Source: Apis mellifera | Lineage: Eukaryota; Arthropoda; Insecta; Hymenoptera; Apidae | NCBI RefSeq assembly: GCF_003254395.2 | Contig: NC_037638.1 | Coordinates: 13,909,086-13,973,085 of the forward strand | DNA: 64,000 nt | Direction of reading: 5' to 3' | The notes under the pieces: model-generated | Seen by the model: only the letters and a program-made list of their open reading frames with translations | Told to the model about the DNA's origin: nothing | Database searches by the model: none | Shown: positions 1-12,684 of the stretch, in pieces | Numbering within the stretch: the first letter of the stretch is position 1 | Layout: each line of letters opens with the position of its first letter | Position numbers and translations under genes: made by a program

Positions 1-1309
1 TAATATGTTAAATATTTAAATATTATTTTCTCTAATTTATTTTAATTCAAGTATTTAAATTTAATTCCTTATAGAACTTTTATCTATAGGATATTTCGAA
101 TGATTTGGATTTCTCATAAACTATCAAATACAGTGAATATTTATATACGGTTTATATTTATATTTTAAATCTTTGCATATTTCTTTGAAACACTTGTAGT
201 TTTTGTTTACTGATTATTTCTAAGAAGTATCTATTCTGATGTATATGCATATTATTTTATTTTATTTATTCCTAAAAATGAAATAGTTTATAAATATTTT
301 ATTTCCATCTATCGATTTTGCAGTGAATAACTATTTATATATATTACAATTATGTATAAAAGTTGAAATATAAATAATATTTTGTAATATTTTGTTGACC
401 ACTTGACAGTTAGATATATTATATCAAAACAATGACATTGAGAGTTTCGCATGAATGAAATGTTCTATTGAAAAATTGCTATTTCAAATACCTCAATTAT
501 AGCTCAAATTAAATATAAAACAATACATAATGTACTTTATAAAACAAGATTTCGAAAAACTAATAAAAAAATTGATCATAAGATTTAATTTTTTAAAATT
601 GATTAATAAATTTAAAATTAATAAATTTACAAAAATTAATATCCATAATGAAATATATTATTAAAATACATATTAAAATACAAATTAAAATACATATAAA
701 AATACATATAAACATTAAAGTAAATATAAAAATCCATATGATAAGAATTGAATGAATTAATAAATGCAATATCAATGATTAATGACATCATTTAGGATTA
801 GCTTCCTAAAGAAACTTCATCATTATCAGAAAAAATCGCCAAAATTATTGTTAGGAACCAAAATCATTTCCATGAGAAATATATAATCAGATATTAGAAC
901 GATAGTCATTTTCTTAAATTTAAATTTAACCATTTTAGATTTGATAAAAAAGTTTATGAAAGAGAAAACATAAAAGATAAAAGAATATCATAGATAGAAT
1001 TATATATTTAGATATTATATATTAAAATAAAAAATGTATTATTTTTACTTGCTGAAGAATGATCAAAAAACTATTAGCAAATCTATTAGCAAATCTACTT
1101 ATCTATAAAAATATTCAGATGCTACACTTATTTCAATATTTAATATATTATATAATATAATACTTAATATAAATTCATACTTTACATTATATTTTAATGA
1201 TTTACGTTTTTTAAGTATATAAAATTAAGTTTGTTTTTTTTTACTAGAGCATCTATTATACACTTTCTTGTCAGTTATTTATATAATAAAAGTAAATTAT
1301 TCCATTAAT
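1..1309. other. AT-rich stretch without recognisable gene
   Basis: Very AT-rich DNA with short homopolymer and TA-rich tracts. The only open frame of note, about 60 codons at 593-775 on the minus strand, is a low-complexity Ile/Phe/Leu string produced by a short tandem repeat. Nothing resembling a conserved protein, RNA gene or transposon was seen. Confidence 0.6.
660..711. repeat. 12-bp minisatellite (ATTAAAATACAT-like)
   Basis: About four imperfect head-to-tail copies of a 12-base unit close to ATTAAAATACAT, decaying into related AT-rich sequence up to about 735. It explains the repetitive Ile-rich frame on the minus strand here. Confidence 0.75.
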
Positions 1310-1725
1310 TTGATATAATATTAAATATAATATAATATATAATATAATATATAATATAAATATTAATATAATAATATTAAAAATTAAATAAAATTATAAT
1401 TATTTTTCGCACAAAAATATTCGGACAATAAAAATTTATAATAAAATAATTGAAATAATAATTTTAATACAATATAAAATAACATAATGAATATAATATA
1501 ATATAACATGATATAATATAATATAACATAATGTAATATAATATAATAAAATATAATGTAATATAATATAATATAACATAACATAATGAAATATAATAAA
1601 TATAATATAATATAAATATAATATAATATAATATAATATAAATAATATAAATATAATATAATATAATATAATATAATATAATATAATATATAATATAATA
1701 TAATATAATATAAATAATAATATAA

Positions 1726-1777
<52 letters not shown>

Positions 1778-2470
1778 AAATAATATAATATAATATAACT
1801 TAATATAACATAATGTAATATAATATAATATAATATAATATAATATAATATGACGTAACATAGTATAATATAATATAATATAACATAAAGTAATATAATA
1901 TAACATAATGTATTATAATATAATATAACATAATATAACAGAATGTAATTTATATAATATAACATAATGTAATATAATATAATATAATATTACATAATAT
2001 AATATAGTATAATATAATATAACATAACATGAAATAATATAATAAAATATAATAATGTAATATACATAGTATATAATGTAATAACATAATGTAATATAAT
2101 ATAATATAACATAATGTAATACACTATAAAAAATAACATAATATTATCTAATATAATATAACAGAATGAAATTTATATAATGTAACATAATGTATACAAC
2201 ATAATGTAATATAATGTAATATAATACAATATAATATAATATAACATAACATAATATTATATAATATAATATTATATAACATGACATAATATAATATAAT
2301 GTAATATAAAATAATGAAATATAATATAACATAATCTAATATAGTATATTATTTAATATAATATTATAGTATAGTAGTATGATATATTACAAAATAACAA
2401 AATATATAATATAATAAATATATATATAATGTAATAAAATTTATTATAATATAGTATAATATAATATAAA
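1310..2470. repeat. TATAA-type AT satellite-like array
   Basis: About 1.16 kb built almost entirely from TAATA/TATAATA units, with interspersed ACATAATG variants every few units and a poly(A) run in the middle. GC is nearly absent. Apparent frames of 156-193 codons on the minus strand are Tyr/Ile/Leu strings produced by the repeat and are not genes. The irregular CATAATG variants suggest expansion from a slightly longer unit, by slippage or unequal exchange. Confidence 0.9.
1729..1775. repeat. Poly(A) run of 47 bases
   Basis: An uninterrupted run of 47 A residues within the TATAA array. On the minus strand it is a poly(T) tract, which gives the poly-Phe stretch of the spurious frames. The length in any one assembly is unreliable because such runs slip. 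It could be the tail of an old retro-insertion, but no retrotransposon body adjoins it. Confidence 0.95.
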
Positions 2471-3739
2471 ATTTTTTTTAAGTGTGCGATTGATATGCGA
2501 TTCATGATTTCTTTGAAACTTTTTATTTTTGATTAGTAAAATATAATAAAAAAAAAGAATTGATTTCGAATTTTAAAATGAAGATAAATTTTGCATGTAT
2601 TTTTATTTCCAATCGTTATCTTCATCCATTCAGAGATATAGAATCACATTAGAATTTTCTTTACATTTATTTTTCATATATCCTATCCATTCTCTAAAAT
2701 TATCGATTTGCTCGATTTTTATTTTTTTGGTTTTGTCAATAATCGAGACTATTAGTGTTATATGTATTATATGTATAGAATGATGAATATTGTGCATTCA
2801 ACGACGAAACCCTACGGAATAGCAATATTTAAATTAATATTTATATTAATTAACGAAGAAGTAATAATTAGGAAAATTATTTCGTTGTTATATTAAGTTT
2901 ATATTCAAATTCATATTAAATCATTAAACACCTAATCAAATTAAGTAATGTTTTGTAAATTTTTCTACGCTAGTTATATTAATAATTTTATTTGTGCAAT
3001 GAAGGATATAAGTTCTAATTATTTTCCAATTTATAAATTTGAATTTAGAAATTCAGTATCGAATTTTGTTAATTTTTGCAAAACATCACAAAATAAAGCA
3101 TTTCTTTTTAAAATCCTAACCTTTCAATATATCTAATCAAATAGATTAAAATACAACATTATGTGCATAAAAGAATGCATTTAAAAATGCGAAATGAAAA
3201 AATATATACATTTAATAATATTATGATTACAACGGATTATTAATAACATTGATGTAATGAAAATTCATGTATAATAACAAATTAGATTCATATAAAAACA
3301 AAAATGTAAAAAAATTAACATTAAAAAAAATTTATAAGAGACATTTATAAAAATATAAAAATATAAAAATCTTTAGAAAATGGATTCTAGATGACGAAAA
3401 AAGTTCATTCAATAAAACTTAACAAAATCTAAGCATTAAGTTTGCATTAAATTAGGATAGGAAATACAATGAGAACTATATAAGAAATATACATTCAGTT
3501 CGATATTGTGCAACAATACCATATTGCATTCTTTTAGAAATTTAATGTATAATATTTTTTTCGGAATTTCAGTATAATGTATCTAATATATATATATATT
3601 ATACAATATATATGTTATGTGTAATCTAATAAAAACTTATTTCGAATAAAAATGTTATTGGTATTAATAATGTGAAAAAAGTGCAATTCTGATATGAATT
3701 TTCGAATATAATAATAATAATATAATGTGATCAAAATGT
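2471..3739. other. AT-rich stretch without recognisable gene
   Basis: Unremarkable AT-rich DNA. Two 62-codon plus-strand frames (2595-2783 and 2948-3136) have no family signature and AT-driven composition, so they are treated as chance. Confidence 0.55.
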
Positions 3740-5120
3740 AGATTGTTTAGCTAATTTACTGAGTTTGCTCCTGCGATAATGTTGCCGGTGGAAAATTCGT
3801 TAGATGCATATATATGTATTGAATATTCTTTCGACTGAAATATGTAGAAGCTGATGCTTGTAACCATTGTATTTTTTTAACGACAAGTGAATTGTATTGC
3901 AAGGGTTAGTACACAGGTTGGTTGCTTAGAATATATAGGTTTCTTAATATTACATAAAATACAATAGATGATCGTGTCCGAATGATTGTCATAGTATGAT
4001 GGATTATATACAAGGAAATTTATCACAGGTCATATCTGTCGATCAGTATGTAACGCGTTCATGAAGTGTTAATTAAATTCTTTTTTATTTTTTGATAAAG
4101 ATTCATGTCCTTAAAAATTTCAAATTCAATTGGGATGATGGAGAGATGCAATAATCAATAAGATCGTATCAGTATCTTCATTTACGATATCTATAAATTA
4201 GAAAATTTAAAAAATTTCTTGAATTAAAATGGTTGACTTCCTACTAAGATACTAAAATACGTAATTAAATGATCAGCGTATGTTTAATACAAATATAAAT
4301 TTCCTCGAATTAGGATAATGATGGTTGCTATTTAATCAACTATGGAATATGTCAATTTTAGAATAGTGTTGTGTTTTAGCCAGGTTAAAGTATGTTTGAA
4401 ATACATGAAAAATATACAATTGAAAGTATCGTCTAAACTCTTTTGAAAAATATCAATTTTTTTAAGCTATTCAATCTCCTAATATCATTCTTTGTTTAAT
4501 TTTAATGGAGAATCAATGATCGATAATAAAAATATGAAAAAAAGTTTCCGTGTGAAGAATATCTCTCAATAAACTTCGAATAAGATCATAAATTTCGTTT
4601 CGTCAAGCATTTATTGCTCGCGAATACTATTTTCGCTGATCGTTGATCAAATTAATTTAAATATAATTATTGATTAATTATTGACTTTTTTGTACATGTA
4701 AAAAAAAATTAAGAGAAACAAATTTATGTAAAAAAAACATATTTAATACAAAATCTCATAGAAGAGTGTTTTGATTTATTTATATAAATTTCAAAAGATA
4801 GGATTCATCTATAAATTTAAATAAAATTTTTGTATAATTCATCCATGTATTTAAATTAAATGTTGCACAATGTCGAATATCTTTGCTGTAATTTATTCAA
4901 AGTAATTTTTGTTAAATAATAAATTATATGAAACATTCAAAAATCAATCGTATAAGTCCAACTTTCTCTGAAAATGAGTTACAAATCTCTAATGTAAAAA
5001 CTTTTTTATCTTATTTTAAAACTTTTGGTTGATAAATAAATTAAAGGAAATTTTCACATTAAGTGGCTTATGTTAAATATTGACTTATATCAAATAATCC
5101 AAAAAATTATTAGATAAAAT
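3740..5120 (+). repeat. Rep-B copy 1 (unclassified dispersed repeat)
   Basis: A diverged member of a three-copy family; the others start near 6880 and 46760. Shared blocks in the same order include GTTCATGAAGTGTTAATTAA followed by TTTTTGATAAAGATTCATGT (about 4058-4110), TTCAATTGG (about 4129), a TTTCCTCGAAT-type block (about 4302) and a TCACGAA/TCGCGAA block near 4620. The similarity seems to continue to about 5100. No coding capacity, terminal repeats or poly(A) tail were recognised, so its class is unknown. Boundaries are approximate. Confidence 0.6.
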
Positions 5121-6879
5121 TATTAAAAAAATAATCAGTATAAATTATTTTGTAAAATTATATATAATATACATAATATGATACATAAATGATTTTAATA
5201 TCTTTCTTCGATAATTTTTTTATCATATATCTATTTTTTAATGGCCATTGTTTTTTAATTCTCCAAAAAAATTCAATTCTGTTCATATATTATATGTGTA
5301 TTATACTCTTTTTAACTTATACTATGAATGAAAATAATAAGAATATTTTTTCGTTATTAAAAAATTATATTTCTCATTTATCTAAAAATATTCAAATACG
5401 TGATGATAATGACCAAATTTATTTGTAATTGTGATGATGATAAATAAAATGAAATAAAAGAAATTAAAAACGAAATTTTGAATATAATGATTATATAAAC
5501 ATTAATATATATAATATTTCTCGTTTATTTATAAATAGTAATGTTGAATAAAAAATAATGAAAACAAAAATAAGAATAATAATAATATGATAGATCAAAT
5601 AAACGAAAAAAAACGAAAAAGAAATAAAAATATATAAAAAAAAGTAATTTAATAAATGAATTAATAAATAAATAATTTAATAAATAATTTAAAATAAGTA
5701 ATTAATTAATTTAAAAAAATATATTGAAAAATGTGTATGTAAATAAATAAATGAAAAGAATATTGCTAAAGAAATTTAAAAATGTAGATTATATTCTTAA
5801 AATATTTTTTAATTATCATAGAAATGTCAATGTATACAACAAAATTGTTATTGATACATTTCAAATTAGATGTTTGTATCTATAAATTATAGGATTATTT
5901 AGAATTATTCAAATATATTGATAGAAGAAATCAAAGATCTCAAGTAATAAAATAGATGTGCCAAAAATCCAATCATTTCATTATATATAAAGTAAAAAGT
6001 CATTATATATGTTTTAATATAGAAAATATTTGATAATATTCTATTTACCAACCAGAAAAATATATACAAATTTTACATAGAAAAATATGAAGAATGAATG
6101 TTTAGATCCTATAAAAGAAAAAATATATTATCATATGTTTTCTATCCATTTTAATCATTTTTTAAGTATTTTATTATTTTATTATTATTATTTTATTTAA
6201 GTACTTTCATTTAAGTATTTGAAATTATTATATTAAAAGAAATTTATCAATTCGATTTGTTGCAAAATATTCTCAATTGTAAAAAAGAAAAAAATGCAAG
6301 AAAAAACAATAGAAAATAAAGAAATTCATCTTTATAAGATAAAAGTTAAAATTCATTTACATGTGAATTATTAGCAAATGTTTTATATTTTTAAAAATGT
6401 TTTATCTTATTTAAAAAAACTTTGTCTTTTCTAAAAGTGAGTATTTTTATTGCTTATTATAAATTCAATGTTTGTTTATAATGGAAATTCTTTAAGAATA
6501 TTAAAAAATATATGTTTATATGGAATGAAATACAAGTCAAATGTGATCTTAGAAATCGTAGGAAATTCGAGCATGTATTATATTTAAAACATGTTAGAAA
6601 ACATATTTTAAAACATACTCATATTATATTTATATATTATATATTTATATGTTATTATATATTATAATATATATTATATATTGTTATACAAGCCAAAACA
6701 GAAAAGTTAAATTAAGTTTATTTTTATTAAAATAATTAATACATAATAATTGTTCACGTATATATTGTAATAACACTATTGTAATAATTTTGGTAGATGT
6801 AAACTAATAACTGAATGCTTGTAAATAGTAAATATGCTTGTTTATAATAAATATCGACAGATTCATAATAAATATAAAA
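5121..6879. other. AT-rich stretch, one unassigned 79-codon frame
   Basis: AT-rich filler. A plus-strand frame at 5189-5428 (79 codons) begins with a hydrophobic Phe/Ile/Leu-rich segment and ends with a more polar, Asp/Asn-rich tail. It matches no family I recognise and may be chance. Short A-rich tandem motifs (AATAAATA type) lie at about 5640-5760. Confidence 0.5.
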
Positions 6880-7830
6880 TATACTTCTTAAAGATGAATG
6901 GTATATAAGTGGTTACACATATAGAGCGTGTGTTTATTAGAGAACTTTATTAGAGGATTTCTCAAAATATCATAGCAGATAATCCTGTCTGACGATCAGA
7001 GCACAATATATTTAGAAATTCTATATCTAATTGTCATATCCGGAAGTCAGATTACGACGTGATCATCATAAGACTCTATTAGCAAGTGACGCTCATGCCT
7101 TCAGAAAAATCTTTTCTTGGTTCAATTGGAAGGATTTCCCGATGGGGCATATTAATAATTAATAATATCGCATTAATAATAGCTGGTACATAATTCGCGA
7201 CATCCACCAAATTCGAGGAGATTCACTTGAGTGATGATTTATATACAAAGATCTCACGATAAATAAGAACAGATCGATGCATTTTTCTTATAAATTCCTC
7301 GAAGTAGAACAATGTTATTTGTCTTTGAATCAGTTGCGATCTGAAATATCGTTAGGATCGGTTCAAATGGTCTGAAATACATCAGAAATATAAAATTATA
7401 AGTGTCGACTAAAATCTCAAACAAAGTCTTCTCACGTAACATCGTCCTTTGTTTTCAGGCTTTATAAAAGTTCGCGCGCAATAAAAAGAGTTTTTTATAC
7501 GAAAAATTTCTCCAAATAAGCTATTTATATATCTCACGAATAATAAGTGCTCCCGAACAATAATTTTATTAATTAGTCTAACATTTTTTTTCTTTTATAT
7601 GCATATATTATATAATGCATTCAGAATAAATCAAAATAAATCCAATCTTTTTTGGAAATTAGAATTCTAAGCTATATAAAGACTTTTTTATTGTTAAAAC
7701 CTTTAATTTTTAATTAACAAATAACTTAAATTATTTTTATAATCAAGTAAGAAATGATACTTATATTGATTATGGAATTACTAAATATAATTATTATATA
7801 AGACAATTAATATAAATTATATCTATATTA
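6880..7830 (+). repeat. Rep-B copy 2 (unclassified dispersed repeat)
   Basis: Second Rep-B copy and one of the least AT-rich segments in this part of the window. It shares with the other copies an ACGTGATCAT block, CATGCCTTCAGAAAAATCTT, TTCAATTGGAAGGATTTCCC (about 7119-7138) and a CTCGAAGTAGAACAATG block. On the minus strand it holds an open frame of 62 codons (7254-7442) that reads like protein; the matching parts of copies 1 and 3 are interrupted by stops. The family may therefore be a decayed coding repeat, but I cannot identify the protein. Confidence 0.6.
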
Positions 7831-8769
7831 TTATATATTTAGATTGTTACACAAACCAAAACAAAAATATTCAATTAAATATTTATCTAAATCTTAAAAT
7901 TAATAGAAGATTCAAGAGTTAGTTGTTCTTATTCATTTTAAATTTCTCCTGAATACAGTTATCTATTAAATAATATTCATATTGGTATCGAATCAAAAAC
8001 AAAAAACAAAAAATTTATTTATGATTCATGTGATTGAATTGATTTAGTTTTAACTGTATAAAAAAAAGAAATATTTCATTTAATATGATAGAAATAAAAC
8101 GAGAGGAGTTTTTCTCGATTAGTAAATTAAAAAGTTTTATTTGTAATAGAAAATAAATATCGAGAGGGATAAATTAGTTCAAAATAAAATAAAAAGGATA
8201 AGATTTTGTAAAAATCAAATTTAATATATTGTCTATAATGATGATTGTAATGTATAATGATTTTCTATTTAATTATTCTATTTAAAAAGAAGGCTTTCGA
8301 ATTTACCAAATGTTGCACAAAAACTGTAAAATCGAAACAACAAAATATATCAAAAAGAAGAATTAATTTTTTTAATTAACATTCTTACATTTTTTATGTA
8401 AGCTTGATTTATTACGGTATATTCTGTCGTATTACCATTTTATCAAAATTTGTCTACGATAAATTAAGGAATATAAGCCTCTATGTTAAAAATAAATCAA
8501 ATGAATCTTAATGCAAAAAATTACAGTGAATGTGATTATACATATAAATTAATTTCTTCAAATTTTTTAATATTTGAATTTTTACAAGTTTATTTACAAG
8601 TCGTAATTTTTTCATTTAATTTGATTCTTTTTTTAAAAACCTTGAAGTTTTTTCTCCTGCACATACAAATCAGTTTTTACATTATTTACATTATTTTTAT
8701 TGGCATTGCTATTTTCTGTAATTTGTAAAAATCTCACTTATCTCAATTTCATGCTAATTGATTTAGTTT

Positions 8770-8829
<60 letters not shown>

Positions 8830-9732
8830 CACTTAAATTTATAACTCGTTAATGAAGTCTTATTGGATATATAAACTTTTTTCATCATTTAGAATAAAAA
8901 TAACTAGAATCGCTAAAATAAATAAATTACAAAATAACCGTGATATCTAAATAAATTTAGATATATTGTGTATAGAAGATATAGCTATTACTAAATAAAA
9001 AAATAATGATAAAAGCAAAATGCTAAAACTTCTTTATCAAAACGAAGACATGTCTTTTTTGAAAAGAAATTTTTAAAAAAGATTAAATCTAATAAATATA
9101 AAAAAAAATAATGAATATAAAAATTAGAAATGTAAGCAATATGTGATTATTGCATCAAGTTTATATTTCATAGCTAGAAGAGAACTGAAAATTATATTTG
9201 CGGTTATTCGCAATTTTTTAATTTTATAAAAACAAAAATTTTAATGATTTTTTTATTTTTTTAAAATTAAAAAATATATTATATTCATTTATAACGAATC
9301 AAGGAATTCTTATATTTATTTTTTGAGAAAAATTTTATTCAAATTTTAAAATTTAATGATATTTTTTTTTAAATTTTATTCAAATATCTAGAGTTAGCTG
9401 TTATTATTATATATATAAATTTTATTATTATATTATATTATTATATATATAAATTTTTTTAAGTATTACATCGACGATGCTTTATTTACATTTTCGTGTT
9501 GTAATATTAAAATTAAAAAACATTTCGGAATTTTTTTACAAATCGAAAAAGAATCATTTAACTATAATATTAAATAAAAAAAGAAGTACCTATCGTACCT
9601 ACTTCGTACCTATCGATTGCCAATAAATTTGTGACATTTTCTCGCTACATAAACATAAGCGTTTATTATGATGTATCTCTATATTAGCATCATTACATTG
9701 CAATATCTATAGAAATATTTAAAAATACATTA
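7831..9732. other. AT-rich stretch with a (TA)n microsatellite
   Basis: No recognisable gene. A plus-strand frame of 81 codons (8483-8728) encodes a hydrophobic Phe/Leu/Ile-rich string with a possible membrane segment in its second half, but it has no family signature and is most likely chance. Confidence 0.5.
8772..8827. repeat. (TA)n microsatellite, about 28 units
   Basis: Uninterrupted TA dinucleotide run of roughly 56 bases. Confidence 0.95.
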
Positions 9733-9927
9733 TTAAAGTGCTTTATTCGCTTCCTTCTCGGTGACGATACATGAGGCATTTGTTAATGTGCAGATGATAA
9801 CATATTTTCCGATTCTAATAAATTTTGTTTTTCTGTTTGTCGTTTGCCGCAAAATTGCCGGATCTTCTTGTGTAAATCCTTTAAGAATCATTATTAGAGA
9901 TATGCCATCAGTTTCAGTTTCATTCAT
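9733..9927 (-). CDS. Unidentified small open frame (64 codons)
   Basis: A minus-strand frame starts at ATG 9925-9927 and ends at TAA. It lies in a locally GC-richer patch, and its amino-acid mix (Thr, Lys, Glu, Arg, Asn, two Cys) is far less AT-driven than that of other frames here. It starts with MNETETDGIS and ends ...TEKEANKAL. An AATAAA on the minus strand lies about 65 bases past the stop, where a poly(A) signal would be. An in-frame stop sits two codons upstream of the ATG, and a truncated mariner begins just beyond, near 9943. It could be the 3' exon of a small gene, a processed pseudogene cut by the mariner, or chance. Profilin-like and roadblock-like folds were considered, but no diagnostic motif matched. 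Function unknown. Confidence 0.25.
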   Translation of the reverse strand: MNETETDGISLIMILKGFTQEDPAILRQTTNRKTKFIRIGKYVIICTLTNASCIVTEKEANKAL

Positions 9928-9942
9928 TTTTCATTGAAGAAT

Positions 9943-10203
9943 ATGCGAGTCCACAATTGATTTAAAAGATTTAGAGTTGGCAATTATGACTTGAAAGATG
10001 AAGGTTGCAACGGCCATCCAGCAACGACGGATACGGAGTTTATGAAGTGTTCGCTGAAAATCCACGATATAGTGTACGCGAGATAGTGAATTCCACTAAC
10101 ATTCCCAGGCCAACAGTATGTAATTACCTGATCAGGATGAGACATCTCAATCAATGTAAAGTTTGATTTTTACAGCTTTTGACAGAGACAGGCCTTATGA
10201 ATA
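9943..10203 (+). pseudogene. Truncated mariner transposase fragment
   Basis: About 260 bp matching, in the same order, the reverse complement of roughly 35.22-35.48 kb, which belongs to the older mariner in this window. The plus-strand translation shows the DNA-binding part of a mariner transposase: FKRFRVGNYDLKDEGCNG, then after a frameshift REIVNSTNIPRPTV, the recognition-helix region of the second helix-turn-helix. The catalytic domain and both terminal repeats are missing, and the reading frame shifts at least once. It begins abruptly next to the unidentified minus-strand frame ending near 9927. Identity between the two copies looks well above chance but clearly diverged, so both insertions are old. 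Confidence 0.8.
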
Positions 10204-10630
10204 AAATATATCATAGGATTTTTTCGATAGATTTTATCTAATTATATATAAAATAAATGCAACAAAATAATAAAAATAGATATGGAAAAAATAGATTGAT
10301 TAAATTTTATTATTTGAAAATGAAAAGATTTCTTATTTTCGTGTGTCAAATCTAAATTTAATCGTAAAAATTGGATAGAATTGATAAAAGTGAATTTTAT
10401 TATACAAGAATTTATATAAGGTAAAAATATTGTATATATTTGTATATAGATTGTACAAGGAAAATAATTTGTAAAAATTGTGTAAGGAAAACATTATATT
10501 ATATTTCTTTTTTAAAAAGTCAATCATTATATAGAAATATTTCCTATACGATGCATGAAAATATTGAAAAAAATATTAAAAAAAAATGGAAATATTTTCT
10601 TTGAAAATATTTTCATAAATATGACAAAAC

Positions 10631-10680
<50 letters not shown>

Positions 10681-11195
10681 CATATATATAATATTTGTAT
10701 GAAATTTAAAATTTGAAATTAGTGATGAGAAACACTAAAAATCATGTTATCATTTTATTCATAACTACATATAATTTTTTTAAAAGAGCTTCATTTCATT
10801 GTTAAAATAAAATTTCAAATGAGAAAACTTTAAAAAAAATCTAGAAATATAACATTTATAAATGTAATATTGTTATTCTTTTTAAATAAAGAAAAATAAA
10901 AGTTTAATTCAAATTTAATGTCAATTAAATATCCAATATTGTTCTGGACAAAATATACAAAATAAATAGCACAAAAACAATTTTCAAATTTTTTAATTTT
11001 AAATTTAAAAAAAGTAACTCAAATTATTATTTTAATTGCGCAGTTCTGATAAATAATATATGTTACATGTAATATGTGTTATATATATACAATAATATAT
11101 ATTATATGTAATTATAAAATTTATATGTATATATATAATGAAAATGAATTATATATATTATATATTTATATATATATGTGTGTGTGTATGTTATT
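10204..11195. other. AT-rich stretch with (TA)n tracts
   Basis: No gene recognised. It contains an interrupted (TA)n/(CATATA)n microsatellite at about 10637-10692 and a TATATA/TGTGTG tract at about 11160-11190. A 64-codon minus-strand frame (10333-10527) is Tyr/Phe/Asn-rich and considered chance. Confidence 0.55.
10637..10692. repeat. (TA)n microsatellite with CATATA interruptions
   Basis: TA-dinucleotide run interrupted twice by C. Confidence 0.9.
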
Positions 11196-11690
11196 TCCTA
11201 GAAACAGTGGATTTGTAGGTTTATGCGTTTGTAATCCTTGATCTAATTCTAGAAATTTTCCTTTGATTAGGATTATCGCACTATTAAGGAATCTTATCGG
11301 CGATATTGATTGTTTATATGTAATCTCGCGAAATAAATACAAAAGAAGTTTTAAAGATCACGGATATTTTGATAAATTCAAGAAAATCAGAATTTTTGTA
11401 ATATTAGAACTTTTTTAATCTCCGAACTCTTTAATTTCTGAATCATAAACTCTTTGAATTTCTGAATTTTGTGAATTCTTGAACTTTGTAATTTGAACGA
11501 ATAGAACTTTAAAATCTTGTGAATTCCTAATAAATGTGATAAAAGTAAATCTTCATTAGCATCTGAACTATGTTCTTGATCGTTTTAGAATAGAACTTTG
11601 TTAACAAAGAAATTTGTAATAAATTAATTTTATTATTATATATCATAACTCCAAAAACAACTTGAGGCTAACATATAATAGAATTAATTT
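11196..11690 (+). repeat. Rep-C copy 1 (partial)
   Basis: Member of a family also seen at about 26.93-27.66 kb, 57.25-57.74 kb and, reversed, 58.58-59.23 kb. Shared 3' blocks are TTCTTGAACTTTGTAAT, an ATTAGCAT..GAACT block followed by TGATCGTTTTAGAATAGAAC, and TTTGTAATAAATTAATTTTA. The copy has a distinctive run of TCTTTGAATTTCTGAATTTT-type repeats at about 11400-11500. No coding content or terminal structure was recognised. Confidence 0.65.
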
Positions 11691-12604
11691 TTTATTTCAT
11701 AAAAAATCAAAATAAATTAAATTAAATTATTGGACAAAAAATTAAGATTTAATATTTTCTTAATGAAATAATTCTACCAATCAATATATTTTTTCATCCT
11801 CTTTAAAGAAGTAATATTCTTAAATTGAAAATGGATTAGTTTAAAAGTTGTAATTTTATTCCATAGATTTTGTCAATTAGAATATCTTATCTGATATATT
11901 TTTTTGTAAAATAAGCCAACTTGGAATTTATTTTATAGAATAGCTATCTCTCTTTCCATAAAATAATATGTTGAGGACACAATGAAAGAGTCAAGTTTAT
12001 TAAAAACTCTTGCACAGAGAGAAAAAAGACTTTTTAGACTTCATAATTCATAAAAATATAGAAGAGTTTAAAATTTTAAAATCACAGTTGAAAATCAAAA
12101 TTTAACAGAAATATTTAATACTAAAATTTAATAATGCAGAAAAAAATTTATTAAAATTAATTTCAATTTCTTATTCAATTACAAATGATTATGTGACCAT
12201 CATTGTTGATAAATATATAACATAATGATATGGCAATATAGTTGATATAATTTGAATTCTTACAAATGATATCAATTGCATGACGTGTTTTCCTATTTTG
12301 TTTTCCTGTCAATCCTATTTCTTATGTAATTTTATGATTTCACTGATTTTTTGATTGATCGGGTTCGATTTTCTTCACGCAGTGACTTATTCTTCTTGTA
12401 TATCCATTTCTAACCTTCCTTTTTTCATTTCTCTTTTTTGGTCTTTTTTTTCACCACCTTATCTTTCGTCTTGCAAATTCAACGTTTCAAATGCAGATTC
12501 AAGTGATTATAACATACTTGTCATATCCAATTATGCAATTGAAGGATTGTTCAATTATATGATTATTATTTCATATGTAAAAGTAGCGGCGAGAATATCG
12601 TTCA
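11691..12604. other. AT-rich stretch, one unassigned 84-codon frame
   Basis: A plus-strand frame at 12355-12609 (84 codons) has a hydrophobic Phe/Leu/Ser-rich first half (possible membrane segment), then a more polar segment with NADSSDY. It ends beside a 40-bp tandem duplication. It fits no family I know, so coding status is uncertain and probably spurious. Confidence 0.45.
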
Positions 12605-12684
12605 TATAATAATTCTTATTATTATACTGGCATGAGCATGACAGTATAATAATTCTTATTATTATATTGGCATGAGCATGACAG
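12605..12684. repeat. 40-bp perfect-length tandem duplication
   Basis: Two head-to-tail 40-base copies (12605-12644 and 12645-12684), differing at one base (C/T). Each ends in GGCATGAGCATGACAG. The near identity indicates a recent duplication. Confidence 0.97.

Noticed and set aside
1384..1965. 193-codon and overlapping 156-codon minus-strand frames
   Set aside because: They translate a TATAA array and a poly(A) run into Tyr/Ile/Leu and poly-Phe strings. Pure low-complexity artefacts.
9733..9927. Assignment of the small frame to profilin or roadblock/LC7 family
   Set aside because: Only loose resemblance in spacing of hydrophobic residues; no diagnostic motif could be matched by eye.
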